Assembly (NCBI RefSeq): GCF_000166295.1
Contig: NC_017506.1
Span: forward strand, 1,178,001 to 1,242,000
Direction: 5' to 3'
Length of the DNA stretch: 64,000 nt
Origin: Marinobacter adhaerens HP15
Lineage (GTDB): Bacteria; Pseudomonadota; Gammaproteobacteria; Pseudomonadales; Oleiphilaceae
How positions within the stretch are numbered: position 1 is the first letter of the stretch; each line of letters begins with the position of its first letter. The notes under the pieces are model-generated. The model saw only the letters and a program-made list of their open reading frames with translations, did no database searches and was not told the DNA's origin. Positions 1 through 8,566 of this stretch are shown here, piece after piece. Both the position numbers and the translations under genes were made by a program.

Positions 1-1035
1 TTCATCTTCGATGGCGAGGCCGAGCTTGTCTCGCATGTTCTGGAGGAAGCGTTCGTTGTAGGCCACCTCATAGCGGCGAAGCCCCCGGCGCACGTCGTCC
101 TCCTCCATTACCGGGAGCAGGGCTGTGGCCAGGTAGCGGCAATTCTCGAACCCGACTTGTGGTTGACGGTTGTAGGCGTAGCGCCCGCCCTGGTCGGTAT
201 GGTTGCTTATATAGCCGGCATCGAAATCATCAAGGAATGCGAAAGGGCCATAATCAAAGGTGTCGCCGATGATGGACATGTTGTCGCTGTTCATCACGCC
301 ATGGCAGAAGCCGACTGCCTGCCAGTCCGCAATCGTTCTTGCGGTGCGTTCCACCACTTCCTCGAACCAGCGGGCGTATCGATCGTCATCCGGCAGGTTG
401 ATCAGATGAGGGGAGTGCAGCGAGATCACATGCTCAAGCAGAGTCTTTACGCTTTCAGGTCCTTCGTGGTGAGCGGCGAACTCGAAGTGTCCGAAGCGAA
501 TATGGCTTTGAGCTACGCGCACCAGTGTAGCCGCCGTCTCGATGGATTCCCTGCGCACCGGGTCTTTGGCGCTCACCATGAATAGGGCCCGGGTGGTAGG
601 GATACCCAGTCCGTGCATGGCTTCACTGCACAGGTATTCGCGAATGGTGGAGCGAAGCACGGCGCGGCCATCCCCGAAGCGGGAATAAGGAGTCATGCCG
701 GCGCCTTTGAGGTGCCAGTCCCAGCGTCGTCCATCGGGGCCAACGGTTTCCCACAGTAGCAGTCCACGGCCGTCGCCCAGATCGGGATTGTAGGCGCCGA
801 ACTGGTGGCCGGTGTATTTCATGGCCACAGGCTCCATGCCCTCAAGTAACTCTGATCCTGCACCCACGCCGGTCCACTCCGATTCGGAATCGGCGCGAAA
901 GCCCATCTGTTCCGCGAGCTTGTGGTTGAAGCACACCATCTTTGCGTCTTTTAGTGGTGAGGGCTGAACCCGGGTGTAAAAACTGTCCGGGAGCTCCAGG
1001 TAGCGATGCTCTATTCGAAAATCGTTGCCACTCAT
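1..1035 (-). CDS. selO: Protein adenylyltransferase SelO (YdiU family), C-terminus cut off by window edge
   Basis: Pseudokinase-fold enzyme that transfers AMP from ATP to Ser/Thr/Tyr of target proteins; in E. coli the family is linked to redox stress. The translation starts MSGNDFRIEHRYLEL at 1035 and is open to base 1 (345 residues; the family is usually about 480-490, so roughly the last 140 are missing). Visible family motifs, in order: GAGMTPYSR, DGRAVLRSTIREYL, HGVMNSDNMS (catalytic-loop equivalent) and DYGPFAFLD (metal-binding DFG equivalent). It is divergent from the glucosylglycerate operon, separated by a short gap. Identity is very secure; only the end of the gene is unseen. Confidence 0.95.
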   Translation of the reverse strand, partial: MSGNDFRIEHRYLELPDSFYTRVQPSPLKDAKMVCFNHKLAEQMGFRADSESEWTGVGAGSELLEGMEPVAMKYTGHQFGAYNPDLGDGRGLLLWETVGPDGRRWDWHLKGAGMTPYSRFGDGRAVLRSTIREYLCSEAMHGLGIPTTRALFMVSAKDPVRRESIETAATLVRVAQSHIRFGHFEFAAHHEGPESVKTLLEHVISLHSPHLINLPDDDRYARWFEEVVERTARTIADWQAVGFCHGVMNSDNMSIIGDTFDYGPFAFLDDFDAGYISNHTDQGGRYAYNRQPQVGFENCRYLATALLPVMEEDDVRRGLRRYEVAYNERFLQNMRDKLGLAIEDE

Positions 1036-1110
1036 AAAACGCCTATACTCCCATTGGTATGAATTCTGCTGCCGTCTCTCTTAAGTCATCCATTGAACTG
1101 GAAACCCAAC

Positions 1111-2049
1111 GTGTCTGATCGCTCGCTAGAACAAACCATCAGTGCCCTGATTCAGCAGGAAGGCCTGCCCGATGCCTACGCCGAAACGGTAGAAAAGACC
1201 ATTCTGCCGCTCGCAGACCGAATCTGTGCGCTCCATGATACGGAAAAGCAACCCATTGTGGTTGGAATTCACGGAGCCCAGGGTACGGGCAAGTCTACGT
1301 TGACACTCTTTTTACGGGAAATTCTGCTGCGCCACCGCAACCGGTCTGCGGCCAATTTTTCCCTGGATGATATTTACCTTACCAGAGGTGAACGCCAGGA
1401 CCTCGCCGAACGGGTGCACCCGTTGTTTATAACCCGTGGCGTGCCGGGAACACACGACGTTGCGCTCGGGCAACAGGTCTTGAACCGCTTGCGCAGTGCA
1501 GTGCCTGAAGATGCCACCCCGATTCCTGCATTCGACAAGTCGCGGGACGACCGGGTTCCCCGGGATCAGTGGCCTGTCTTCGGGGGAAGTGCGGAGGTCA
1601 TTCTTCTTGAGGGGTGGTGCCTTGATGCGCGACCGGAGCAAGACAGTGCGCTTGCCCAGCCGATGAATCCTCTGGAGGAGAACGAGGACCCGGACGGCGT
1701 CTGGCGCAGCTATGTTAATGATCAGTTGAAAGGGGAATACCGGAAATTTTTTGATGAAATCGATTTTCTGATCATGTTGAAGGCTCCCTCCATGGCGTGT
1801 GTTCTTGAGTGGCGTCGACTCCAGGAACAAAAGCTGGCAAATAAAATCCGCAATGCACCAGAAAGTGGCGGGCCCCATGATGGTGCACAGGAGTTGCGCA
1901 TTATGACCGACGAAGAAGTCGGCCGCTTCGTGATGCACTATGAACGGGTTACCCGTGCCTGCCTCGCAGAAATGCCTGGGCGAGCTGATGTTCTGATCAA
2001 CGTGGCCGAGGACCATGGCCTCGGCCTTCCGCAGTTTCGCGAGGCCTAA
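1111..2049 (+). CDS. D-glycerate kinase (P-loop, GLYK/PRK-like)
   Basis: Phosphorylates D-glycerate to a phosphoglycerate with ATP. The P-loop GIHGAQGTGKST lies near the N-terminus, followed by FSLDDIYLT and VHPLFITRGVPGTHD, then PAFDKSRDDR and the Walker-B-like strand VILLEGW, the order seen in plant-type D-glycerate 3-kinases and related uridine-kinase-like enzymes. Start: I chose GTG 1111 because GGAAA lies about 7 bases upstream; an in-frame TTG at 1093 is the alternative, and ATG 1059 is out of frame and stops after 19 codons. First gene of a tight operon with a sugar-phosphoglycerate phosphatase, a glycosyltransferase and a phosphorylase, so its likely job is to return glycerate released from glucosylglycerate to glycolysis and synthesis. 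Confidence 0.85.
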   Translation: MSDRSLEQTISALIQQEGLPDAYAETVEKTILPLADRICALHDTEKQPIVVGIHGAQGTGKSTLTLFLREILLRHRNRSAANFSLDDIYLTRGERQDLAERVHPLFITRGVPGTHDVALGQQVLNRLRSAVPEDATPIPAFDKSRDDRVPRDQWPVFGGSAEVILLEGWCLDARPEQDSALAQPMNPLEENEDPDGVWRSYVNDQLKGEYRKFFDEIDFLIMLKAPSMACVLEWRRLQEQKLANKIRNAPESGGPHDGAQELRIMTDEEVGRFVMHYERVTRACLAEMPGRADVLINVAEDHGLGLPQFREA

Positions 2050-2061
2050 CGGAGACCGGCC

Positions 2062-2877
2062 ATGGCCAGACCCCATTTGATCCTCTTCTCAGATCTCGAT
2101 GGCACCCTGCTGGACCACGACGACTACCGCTGGCAGGCGGCGGGCCCCGCCCTGGCCAAGTTGAAGGCAGCCAATATTCCCCTGGTGCTTAACTCCAGCA
2201 AAACCATGCCGGAGATCCGGGCTTTGAGGGAAGAACTTGGAAATAACGATCCGTTCATTGTCGAAAACGGTGCAGCCGTGGTTGTTCCTCCCCACGCCCT
2301 GGGCAATGCGGAAGAAGAAGTGGTGAATTTTGGTGCAACCCGGGAACGTGTCCTTGAGGTGCTGGGCGCGCAACGGAAGAAGGGCGCGCGATTCAGGGGC
2401 TTTGCCGACATGTCTACCGATGAACTTGCAGCGCAGACCGGCCTGGATCCGGCAGCGGCCGGGCGGGCCAAAGAGCGGCTGGGAACCGAACCATTGATCT
2501 GGCAGGGCTCTGAGCAGGAGCTGGCGGAGTTTGAAGCGGCTCTGAGTGCCGAGGATCTCCGCCTGGTAGCGGGCGGACGTTTTCTCCATGCCATGGGTAT
2601 ATTTGATAAAGCCGATGGGGCCCGGTTCTTGCTAAACAAATACAAAGAGCAATACCGGGAGCAGTATGGCGATGGGCCAGTGTTGGCCATTGCCCTGGGT
2701 GATAGCCCCAACGATCAGCAGATGCTGGAATCGGCGGATATACCGGTGGTGATCCGGGGCGTAAAAAGCGAAGAGGTTCAGTTGCCCTCGGCGAAACACG
2801 CCATTCGCTCCCTCAAGCCCGGCCCCGAGGGCTGGAATGAGTGCGTGCTCAATCTCCTGTTTGAGTACGGGTACTGA
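2062..2877 (+). CDS. Glucosyl/mannosyl-3-phosphoglycerate phosphatase (HAD-IIB)
   Basis: Removes phosphate from glucosyl- or mannosyl-3-phosphoglycerate to release the osmolyte. Domain: HAD superfamily with a type IIB cap. Motif I is FSDLDGTLLD near residue 10 (nucleophile and acid/base aspartates), motif II NSSKTMPEI around 50, and motif IV ALGDSPNDQQML near 210. At 271 residues it has the usual length of the MpgP family. ATG 2062 has a GGAG ribosome site and sits 12 bases after the glycerate kinase. MpgP-family proteins act on both glucosyl and mannosyl substrates; the neighbouring phosphorylase makes glucosylglycerate the more likely product. Substrate is inference. Confidence 0.88.
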   Translation: MARPHLILFSDLDGTLLDHDDYRWQAAGPALAKLKAANIPLVLNSSKTMPEIRALREELGNNDPFIVENGAAVVVPPHALGNAEEEVVNFGATRERVLEVLGAQRKKGARFRGFADMSTDELAAQTGLDPAAAGRAKERLGTEPLIWQGSEQELAEFEAALSAEDLRLVAGGRFLHAMGIFDKADGARFLLNKYKEQYREQYGDGPVLAIALGDSPNDQQMLESADIPVVIRGVKSEEVQLPSAKHAIRSLKPGPEGWNECVLNLLFEYGY

Positions 2878-2913
2878 CCCGTTCGAGTGTGGGTATAAAA
2901 AAGGAGAGCCGCC

Positions 2914-4137
2914 ATGGGCGACTTTTACCAGAATGGCATTATCACAACCCTTCATAACCTGGTTCGGCGTCCGGTAGAGGAACTCGAAGCGGAGCTGATG
3001 AGTTTTCGCAAGACCCGGCCCATGTCCCTGGTGTTGCCCTCCCTGTACTCGGAGCTGGAAGGGCCGGCCCTGAAAAATATCGTGCATGAGCTGGGCAAGG
3101 TGCCTTATCTGGACCAGGTGGTCATTGGCCTGGACCGAGCCAACGAGGAACAATACCGCCACGCCCTGGAGTACTTCTCCGAGCTGCCACAGAACTTCAA
3201 GGTGCTCTGGAACGACGGGCCTCGACTCAGGAACATTGACCTGAAGCTTCGGGAGCAGAACCTGGCACCAACGGAAATGGGTAAAGGGCGAAACGTCTGG
3301 TATTGCTTTGGCTATGTGTTGGCCTCGGGTGTCAGCAAATCCGTTGCCTTGCACGACTGCGACATCCTTACGTATTCCCGGGATCTTGTGGCCCGCCTGA
3401 TCTACCCTGTGGCTAACCCCGGCTTCAACTACATGTTCTGCAAAGGCTACTACGCCCGTGTAGCGGACGGAAAAATGAACGGAAGGGTCAGTCGCCTGTT
3501 GGTAACACCGTTGATCCGATCCCTGAAGAAGGTCTGCGGCCCCAACGATTTCCTGGATTACCTGGACAGTTACCGGTACCCACTGGCCGGGGAATTTTCG
3601 TTTCGCACGGATGTGATCAATGACCTGCGTATTCCCAGCGACTGGGGACTGGAAATCGGTGTGCTCTCGGAGATGAAGCGCAACTACGCCACAAACCGCC
3701 TGTGCCAGGTGGATATTGCCGATGTCTACGACCACAAGCACCAGGAGCTTTCGCCAGAGGATGCCAGCAAGGGACTGTCCAAAATGAGCATGGATATTGC
3801 CAAGGCCCTGTTCCGAAAGCTGGCCACCAACGGTGAGATTTTCTCCAATGAGAAATTCAGGACGATCAAGGCCACGTATTTCCGCATTGCCCTGGATTTC
3901 GTGGAGACCTACCAGAACGACGCCATTATCAACGGCCTGACGTTTGATCGACACAAGGAAGAAAAGGCGGTGGAGCTGTTCGCCCAGAACGTGATGCGGG
4001 CGGGCGCCTATTTCCTCGATAACCCGATGGACACACCTTTTATTCCCAGCTGGAACCGGGTCACAAGCGCGATTCCCGACATCAAGGAGCAGTTGCTGGA
4101 GGCCGTTGAGCTGGATAATGAGGAATTCCGGCCATGA
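2914..4137 (+). CDS. Glycosyltransferase, probable glucosyl-3-phosphoglycerate synthase
   Basis: Likely transfers a sugar from an NDP-sugar to 3-phosphoglycerate, the committed step of glucosylglycerate synthesis. GT-A fold features: a nucleotide-sugar binding N-terminal half (VLPSLYSELEG, DQVVIGLDRA), the metal-binding DCDILTYSRDL segment, and an acceptor-side region with GEFSFRTDV and DWGLEIGVLSEM, as in GT81-type GpgS proteins. At 407 residues it is longer than the actinobacterial enzyme (about 320-330), with an extended C-terminus. ATG 2914 follows an AAGGAGAG ribosome site. Its stop overlaps the next start (ATGA at 4134-4137), so the two are translationally coupled. A mannosyl-3-phosphoglycerate synthase activity is the main alternative. 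Confidence 0.82.
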   Translation: MGDFYQNGIITTLHNLVRRPVEELEAELMSFRKTRPMSLVLPSLYSELEGPALKNIVHELGKVPYLDQVVIGLDRANEEQYRHALEYFSELPQNFKVLWNDGPRLRNIDLKLREQNLAPTEMGKGRNVWYCFGYVLASGVSKSVALHDCDILTYSRDLVARLIYPVANPGFNYMFCKGYYARVADGKMNGRVSRLLVTPLIRSLKKVCGPNDFLDYLDSYRYPLAGEFSFRTDVINDLRIPSDWGLEIGVLSEMKRNYATNRLCQVDIADVYDHKHQELSPEDASKGLSKMSMDIAKALFRKLATNGEIFSNEKFRTIKATYFRIALDFVETYQNDAIINGLTFDRHKEEKAVELFAQNVMRAGAYFLDNPMDTPFIPSWNRVTSAIPDIKEQLLEAVELDNEEFRP

Positions 4138-5873
4138 CCCAGGCTCTGAAAGCGAAGCTGGTTTCCATGCTGGATGTCGTCTATCCAGAGCTGGACTGTG
4201 ACTTTCTGGCCGAACAGTTGCTGACCACTATGGGTCTGGAGCCCAACCAGGCCCCGCCGCCTGCGCACCAGAATAACTGGGATGAATCGGATGTGGTGCT
4301 GATTACCTATGCCGATACGGTTCAGCGGGCGGAAGAAAAACCACTGCAGACATTGCATCGGTTCCTCGCGGATTGCCTGTCAGATTCAATTTCTTCGGTG
4401 CACATTCTGCCGTTTTTCCCCTACAGCTCCGACGACGGTTTCTCGGTCATGGATTATCTGGCCGTCAACGAGTCCCACGGAAACTGGGAGGATATCGAGG
4501 GCATCGCCCGGGATTACAAGCTGATGGCGGACCTGGTGATCAACCATATGTCGGCCCGCAGCCGCTGGTTCGAGAATTTCCGCAAACGGGTAGACCCGGG
4601 CAAGGATTATTTCTTCGAGGGCAATCCAAGGGATGATCTGAGTGCCGTTGTGCGGCCCCGTACCTCACCGCTCCTTAACCCGGTCCAGACCGATGATGGC
4701 GAGCGATATGTCTGGTGTACGTTCAGTGAGGATCAGGTTGACCTGAATTTTGCCAACCCGAAGGTGCTCATCGAGTTTGCTGCTATCATCCGGCGCTATC
4801 TGGAGCGTGGCATTATCATCTTCCGGCTCGATGCCGTCGCCTTTCTCTGGAAAGAGCCGGGCACGCCCTGCATCCATCTGCAGCAAACCCATGAGCTGAT
4901 CAAGATCCTGCGCCTTCTGATCGAGCACCACAGCCCGGATGCGGTGGTGATTACCGAGACCAACGTACCCAACCGCGAAAATCTCACCTATTTCGGCAAC
5001 GCCAACGAAGCCCATGTAATCTATAACTTTTCCCTGCCGCCCCTGCTGATCAATACCCTGGTTACCGGTGACTGCAAGCACCTGAAAACCTGGCTGATGA
5101 GCATGCCGCCCGCGCAGATGGGCACCACCTATCTGAATTTTATTGCGTCCCACGATGGTGTGGGTATGCGGCCAACGGATGGTCTGCTGACGGAGGAAGA
5201 GAAGCAGCGGCTGATCAACACCATGGACTCGTTCGGCGGCAAGGTCTCGTACCGGCGCACGCCGGATGGCCGCGACCAGCCCTATGAAATCAACATCGCC
5301 CTGTACGATGCGCTGCAGGGCACGGCGGAGTCGGGTCGGGATCACTGGCAGTTGCAGCGCTTCGTCTGCGCCCACACCGTAATGCTGGCGCTGGAGGGGA
5401 TTCCGGCCTTCTACATTCACAGTCTGCTGGCGACTGAGAACGATCTGGAGCGGGTGGAGCACACCGGTCGGCTTCGATCCATTAACCGCAGCCAGTGGCA
5501 ACTGGATACTCTGGAGCAGAAGCTCGCAGATCCCCTGAGCCACCACAGCAAGGCGTTCCAGGAGCTGAAACGGCTGATTGCCATCCGGCGTAAACAGCCA
5601 GCGTTTCACCCGAACGCCACCCAGTTCACCCTGCATCTTGGCCTGCAGCTGTTTGGTTTCTGGCGCCAGAGTATGCGCCGGGACCAGTCCATCTTCTGCA
5701 TTCACAACATCAGTAACGAGGTACAGCAGGTAGCGCTGAGCGACATCAATCTCATCGGCACCGATCATTGGCTGGATCTGATTTCCGGTATGACTATTGA
5801 TGATCTGTCTGGCTCGATCACCCTGAAACCTTATCAGAGTGTGTGGCTGTCCAACCTGGAAGTTACCGGCTGA
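4134..5873 (+). CDS. GH13 subfamily 18 phosphorylase, probable glucosylglycerate phosphorylase
   Basis: Sucrose-phosphorylase-like (beta/alpha)8-barrel enzyme expected to split glucosylglycerate with phosphate into glucose 1-phosphate and D-glycerate. Seen: HILPFFPYSSDDGFSVMDY, DLVINHMSARSRWF, the nucleophile segment FRLDAVAFLWKE, the acid/base segment VVITETNVP, and NFIASHDGVGM carrying the third catalytic Asp. At 579 residues it fits the glucosylglycerate phosphorylase branch (E. coli YcjM) better than sucrose phosphorylase (about 490-500), and the neighbours supply kinase, synthase and phosphatase of the same compound. Sucrose or sucrose-6-phosphate specificity cannot be excluded by eye. 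Confidence 0.85.
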   Translation: MTQALKAKLVSMLDVVYPELDCDFLAEQLLTTMGLEPNQAPPPAHQNNWDESDVVLITYADTVQRAEEKPLQTLHRFLADCLSDSISSVHILPFFPYSSDDGFSVMDYLAVNESHGNWEDIEGIARDYKLMADLVINHMSARSRWFENFRKRVDPGKDYFFEGNPRDDLSAVVRPRTSPLLNPVQTDDGERYVWCTFSEDQVDLNFANPKVLIEFAAIIRRYLERGIIIFRLDAVAFLWKEPGTPCIHLQQTHELIKILRLLIEHHSPDAVVITETNVPNRENLTYFGNANEAHVIYNFSLPPLLINTLVTGDCKHLKTWLMSMPPAQMGTTYLNFIASHDGVGMRPTDGLLTEEEKQRLINTMDSFGGKVSYRRTPDGRDQPYEINIALYDALQGTAESGRDHWQLQRFVCAHTVMLALEGIPAFYIHSLLATENDLERVEHTGRLRSINRSQWQLDTLEQKLADPLSHHSKAFQELKRLIAIRRKQPAFHPNATQFTLHLGLQLFGFWRQSMRRDQSIFCIHNISNEVQQVALSDINLIGTDHWLDLISGMTIDDLSGSITLKPYQSVWLSNLEVTG

Positions 5874-5954
5874 TCCTGTCTTTGCGCCATTTGTGCAATG
5901 CTCGGAAAACTTGGGGTATCCTGTGCCCATATGAGCAAGGCCGAGACGTCATAC

Positions 5955-6923
5955 ATGATCAAAGCAATCAAGGTAACCGGGGGCAATCTAAGCTGGGAGC
6001 CCTGGGAAGGACCGGGTGAACCGCCCGCAGACCACGTCGAAATCGAGGTTGTCTGGACAGCCATCAATCGTGCGGATCTCATGCAGCGCGCTGGCGTCTA
6101 TCCCCCGCCTCCGGGAGCATCCGATATTCTCGGGCTGGAGGTCAGTGGTCGCATCGCTTCGGTCGGATCCGGCGTTACCCACCTCAAACCCGGTGATGAA
6201 GTCTGCGCCCTGCTGACCGGCGGCGGTTATGCGACTCGTGTGGTGGTACCCGCGGTGCAGGTTTTGCCCGTTCCCAAAGGGGTGTCGCTGGAGACAGCTG
6301 CGGCCATTCCCGAGGTTTTTGCTACCGCCTGGTTGAATCTGTATCACGAAGCAGCCTTGAAACCGGGCGAGCGTGTGCTCCTGCATGCGGGTGCCAGCGG
6401 CCTTGGCACTGCGGTAATTCAGCTCGCAACGGCGTTTGGCAATCCGGTCTTTGCGACCGCCGGTGATAAGGCCAAACTGGAGGTTTGTCGCAATCTGGGA
6501 GCCAGTGGCGTCTGGAACCGGAACGAAGGCTCCTTCGTTGATGCTGTTACAGCGTGGGGTGGCGTGGATATGGTTCTGGATCCGGTCGGTGGCAATTATA
6601 TTGCCGAAGATCAGCGGGTTCTGAACGTCGATGGCCGGATTGTGCTCATCGGACTCATGGGTGGCCGTATGGCCGAAGTGGATCTGGGCATCATGCTGAT
6701 CAAACGCCAGCGCCTGATCGGTTCCACCCTCCGTTCACGCACGGTCGAGGATAAGGGCCAGGTGATGCAGGCGCTCTACAGGCACGTCTGGCCACTGCTC
6801 GCAGCCGGCCAGATTGAACCTCTGATCGATAGCACCTGGCCGATAGAAGAGGTGGAAGAGGCGATGGCCTATGTGGCCGAGAACAGGAACACCGGCAAGG
6901 TGCTCCTGAAAATCTCGGATTGA
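5955..6923 (+). CDS. NAD(P)H quinone oxidoreductase, PIG3/zeta-crystallin type (MDR family)
   Basis: Zinc-free medium-chain dehydrogenase/reductase that reduces quinones or enones with NADPH. N-terminal GroES-like part with NRADLMQRAGVYPPPPG and DILGLEVSG; Rossmann part with LLHAGASGLGTAVIQLA. No zinc-ligand pattern is visible. About 322 residues from ATG 5955, which gives the family-typical MIKAIKVTGG start; in-frame ATGs at 5931 and 5898 are possible but lack a good ribosome site. It follows the phosphorylase by 81 bases and may have its own promoter. Function in the pathway context is unclear. Confidence 0.85.
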   Translation: MIKAIKVTGGNLSWEPWEGPGEPPADHVEIEVVWTAINRADLMQRAGVYPPPPGASDILGLEVSGRIASVGSGVTHLKPGDEVCALLTGGGYATRVVVPAVQVLPVPKGVSLETAAAIPEVFATAWLNLYHEAALKPGERVLLHAGASGLGTAVIQLATAFGNPVFATAGDKAKLEVCRNLGASGVWNRNEGSFVDAVTAWGGVDMVLDPVGGNYIAEDQRVLNVDGRIVLIGLMGGRMAEVDLGIMLIKRQRLIGSTLRSRTVEDKGQVMQALYRHVWPLLAAGQIEPLIDSTWPIEEVEEAMAYVAENRNTGKVLLKISD

Positions 6924-6957
6924 TTTACACAGACCACACGCGTCTCAGGTATTGCAG

Positions 6958-7983
6958 TCAGTCTGCGATGTGAACCAGCTGTTTGCCGAAGTTCTGGCCT
7001 TTGAGCATGCCTTTAAAGGCATCAACGGCGTTGTCCAGCCCTTCGGCAACGGTTTCGCGGTATTTAAGTTCTCCGGAAGCAACCCTTGAGGCCAGGATGT
7101 CCGTGATTTCCTGATGCTGGTCCTGCCATTCGGTCACGAGGAAAAAACGATGCTCCGGCGCCGGATCAAGCGCCCCGAGCACGTGGAAGGGAGTTTCCAC
7201 GCTGGCCATATCTTTTGCATTGTAGGCAGAGACAAAACCGCAGATGGGCACCCGGGCCCCCTCATTCAACAATGGGGCAACGGCGCGCGTAACGGCTCCA
7301 CCCACGTTTTCAAAGTAGATGTCGATGCCGTCGGGGCAGGCCGCTTTGAGATCCGCTTCCAGGTTCCCCGCCTTGTAGTCAACGCAGGCGTCGAAGCCCA
7401 GCTCATTGACCACGAAATTGCACTTCTCAGGCCCACCGGCAACGCCAACCACCCGGCAACCCTCTGTTTTTGCGGTTTGGCCAACCACAGTGCCGACAGG
7501 GCCGGAGGCTGCCGAGACAACCACGGTTTCGCCGGCTTTCGGTTTGCCGACGTACATAAGGCCGCAATAACCGGTGCGCCCTGGCATGCCTGCAACGCCA
7601 AGGTAGGTTTGCAGGGGCACATTGTCCCGATGTTGAATTTTGTAGACCATCGGCGCGTCCGCCGGGAAGGTGACGTATTCCTGCCAGCCGGAGTAGCAGG
7701 TAACCAGGTCGCCGACTTTAAGGTCGTCCGAGCGGGACTCAACAACACGTGCAACACTCTCGCCGACGATAGGCTCATCGATGCCAATGGGGTCCATGTA
7801 ACCCTTGGCATCGTTCATGCGTGGACGCATGTAGGGGTCCAGTGAAAGCCAGAGCACTTGAGCAACAACTTCTCCCTCGTTAGGGGAACGGACAGGACGC
7901 TCTTCCAAAACGAGATCGCCTTGTTGGATTTCGCCCTGTGGGCGTTGTTTGAGCACGACGGCTCGGTTCTTGTATTCGCTCAC
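6958..7983 (-). CDS. NADP-dependent oxidoreductase, CurA / leukotriene B4 12-hydroxydehydrogenase-like
   Basis: Medium-chain reductase of the PTGR/CurA (YncB) group that reduces alpha,beta-unsaturated ketones and aldehydes with NADPH. Seen: SLDPYMRPRM near residue 50, the nucleotide-binding stretch VVVSAASGPVGTVVGQTAK, and the family segment DIYFENVGG. At 341 residues it is full length. Convergent with the upstream quinone reductase, with 34 bases between stops and no clear terminator. ATG 7983 has a GAGAGAA ribosome site just upstream on the minus strand. Confidence 0.9.
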   Translation of the reverse strand: MSEYKNRAVVLKQRPQGEIQQGDLVLEERPVRSPNEGEVVAQVLWLSLDPYMRPRMNDAKGYMDPIGIDEPIVGESVARVVESRSDDLKVGDLVTCYSGWQEYVTFPADAPMVYKIQHRDNVPLQTYLGVAGMPGRTGYCGLMYVGKPKAGETVVVSAASGPVGTVVGQTAKTEGCRVVGVAGGPEKCNFVVNELGFDACVDYKAGNLEADLKAACPDGIDIYFENVGGAVTRAVAPLLNEGARVPICGFVSAYNAKDMASVETPFHVLGALDPAPEHRFFLVTEWQDQHQEITDILASRVASGELKYRETVAEGLDNAVDAFKGMLKGQNFGKQLVHIAD

Positions 7984-8087
7984 TTGTTCTCTCCGGTTGC
8001 ATAATGAAACCAGATTAGGGTGCAGCAGAATGATGGGCGGGTCAACTGTTTAGCTGGTGCCTGCTTGTTTGCAACGTTTTGATCCAG

Positions 8088-8116
8088 TTGTAGCGAAACG
8101 CAACAAGTGCCATAAT
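8088..8116 (+). promoter_or_regulatory. Sigma-70 promoter of the toxin-antitoxin operon
   Basis: TTGTAG at 8088-8093, a 17-base spacer, then CATAAT at 8111-8116 preceded by TGC, i.e. an extended -10. The expected start is a few bases later, leaving a leader of about 30 bases before ATG 8153, which has a strong TGGAGG ribosome site. Short GTTG/CAAC repeats flank the -35 box and could be an antitoxin operator, but they are weak. Confidence 0.55.
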
Positions 8117-8152
8117 TTTAAGTGTGAATAGATATCTTCCCTGGAGGTAACC

Positions 8153-8566
8153 ATGACTACCGCCGTCCGTCTCGACGATTCACTCGTTCGTCACGCCGCC
8201 GCCGAGGGCGCGGTTAATCGGCGCTCGACACCCAAGCAGATTGAGTATTGGGCCGAAATCGGGCGTGCTGTTGCCGGCGATGTGAGTGCCGAAGATCTGA
8301 TTGCCATTGTGCAGGGTATACGCCAGGTTCGGGTCGAGCCGGTGGTGGCTGACTCTGTGTCCAGCGATGAGCTCTGGGCCGAGGTGGATCAGTCCAGGGA
8401 AAGCGGTGACCTGGGGCGCTCTATCGGCCGGGGGCGAACGGTTTACCAGGCCTCTGATGAGAAACCCGGCTACCTGGAAGCGATCTATCCGGACGGTAGC
8501 CGAGAACTCGGCCAGTTTCGCAACGGGCGTTTCGAGGCACTGAGTGACCGTGACAACGCAGCCTGA
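8153..8566 (+). CDS. Antitoxin, ParD-like, of a zeta-toxin pair
   Basis: 137-residue protein beginning MTTAVRLDDSLVRHAAAEGA, the short strand-plus-helix start of ribbon-helix-helix antitoxins, followed by NRRSTPKQIEYWAEIGRAV, a segment common in ParD-like antitoxins that accompany zeta-type kinases. It would bind its own promoter and neutralise the toxin. Its last 23 bases overlap the toxin gene in another frame, typical of coupled antitoxin-toxin operons. The C-terminal half (about 80-137) shows no recognised motif and is probably the toxin-binding part. Family assignment rests on these motifs and on the neighbour. Confidence 0.75.
   Translation: MTTAVRLDDSLVRHAAAEGAVNRRSTPKQIEYWAEIGRAVAGDVSAEDLIAIVQGIRQVRVEPVVADSVSSDELWAEVDQSRESGDLGRSIGRGRTVYQASDEKPGYLEAIYPDGSRELGQFRNGRFEALSDRDNAA

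Noticed and set aside
157..585. 142-codon plus-strand open frame at the window start
   Set aside because: Antisense to selO, which shows all family motifs.
2632..3954. 440-codon minus-strand open frame opposite the phosphatase and glycosyltransferase genes
   Set aside because: The plus-strand genes have motifs, ribosome sites and operon spacing; the antisense frame has none.
5891..5922. Promoter before the quinone reductase (TTGTGC ... TATCCT)
   Set aside because: The spacer is 20 bases and both boxes match poorly.
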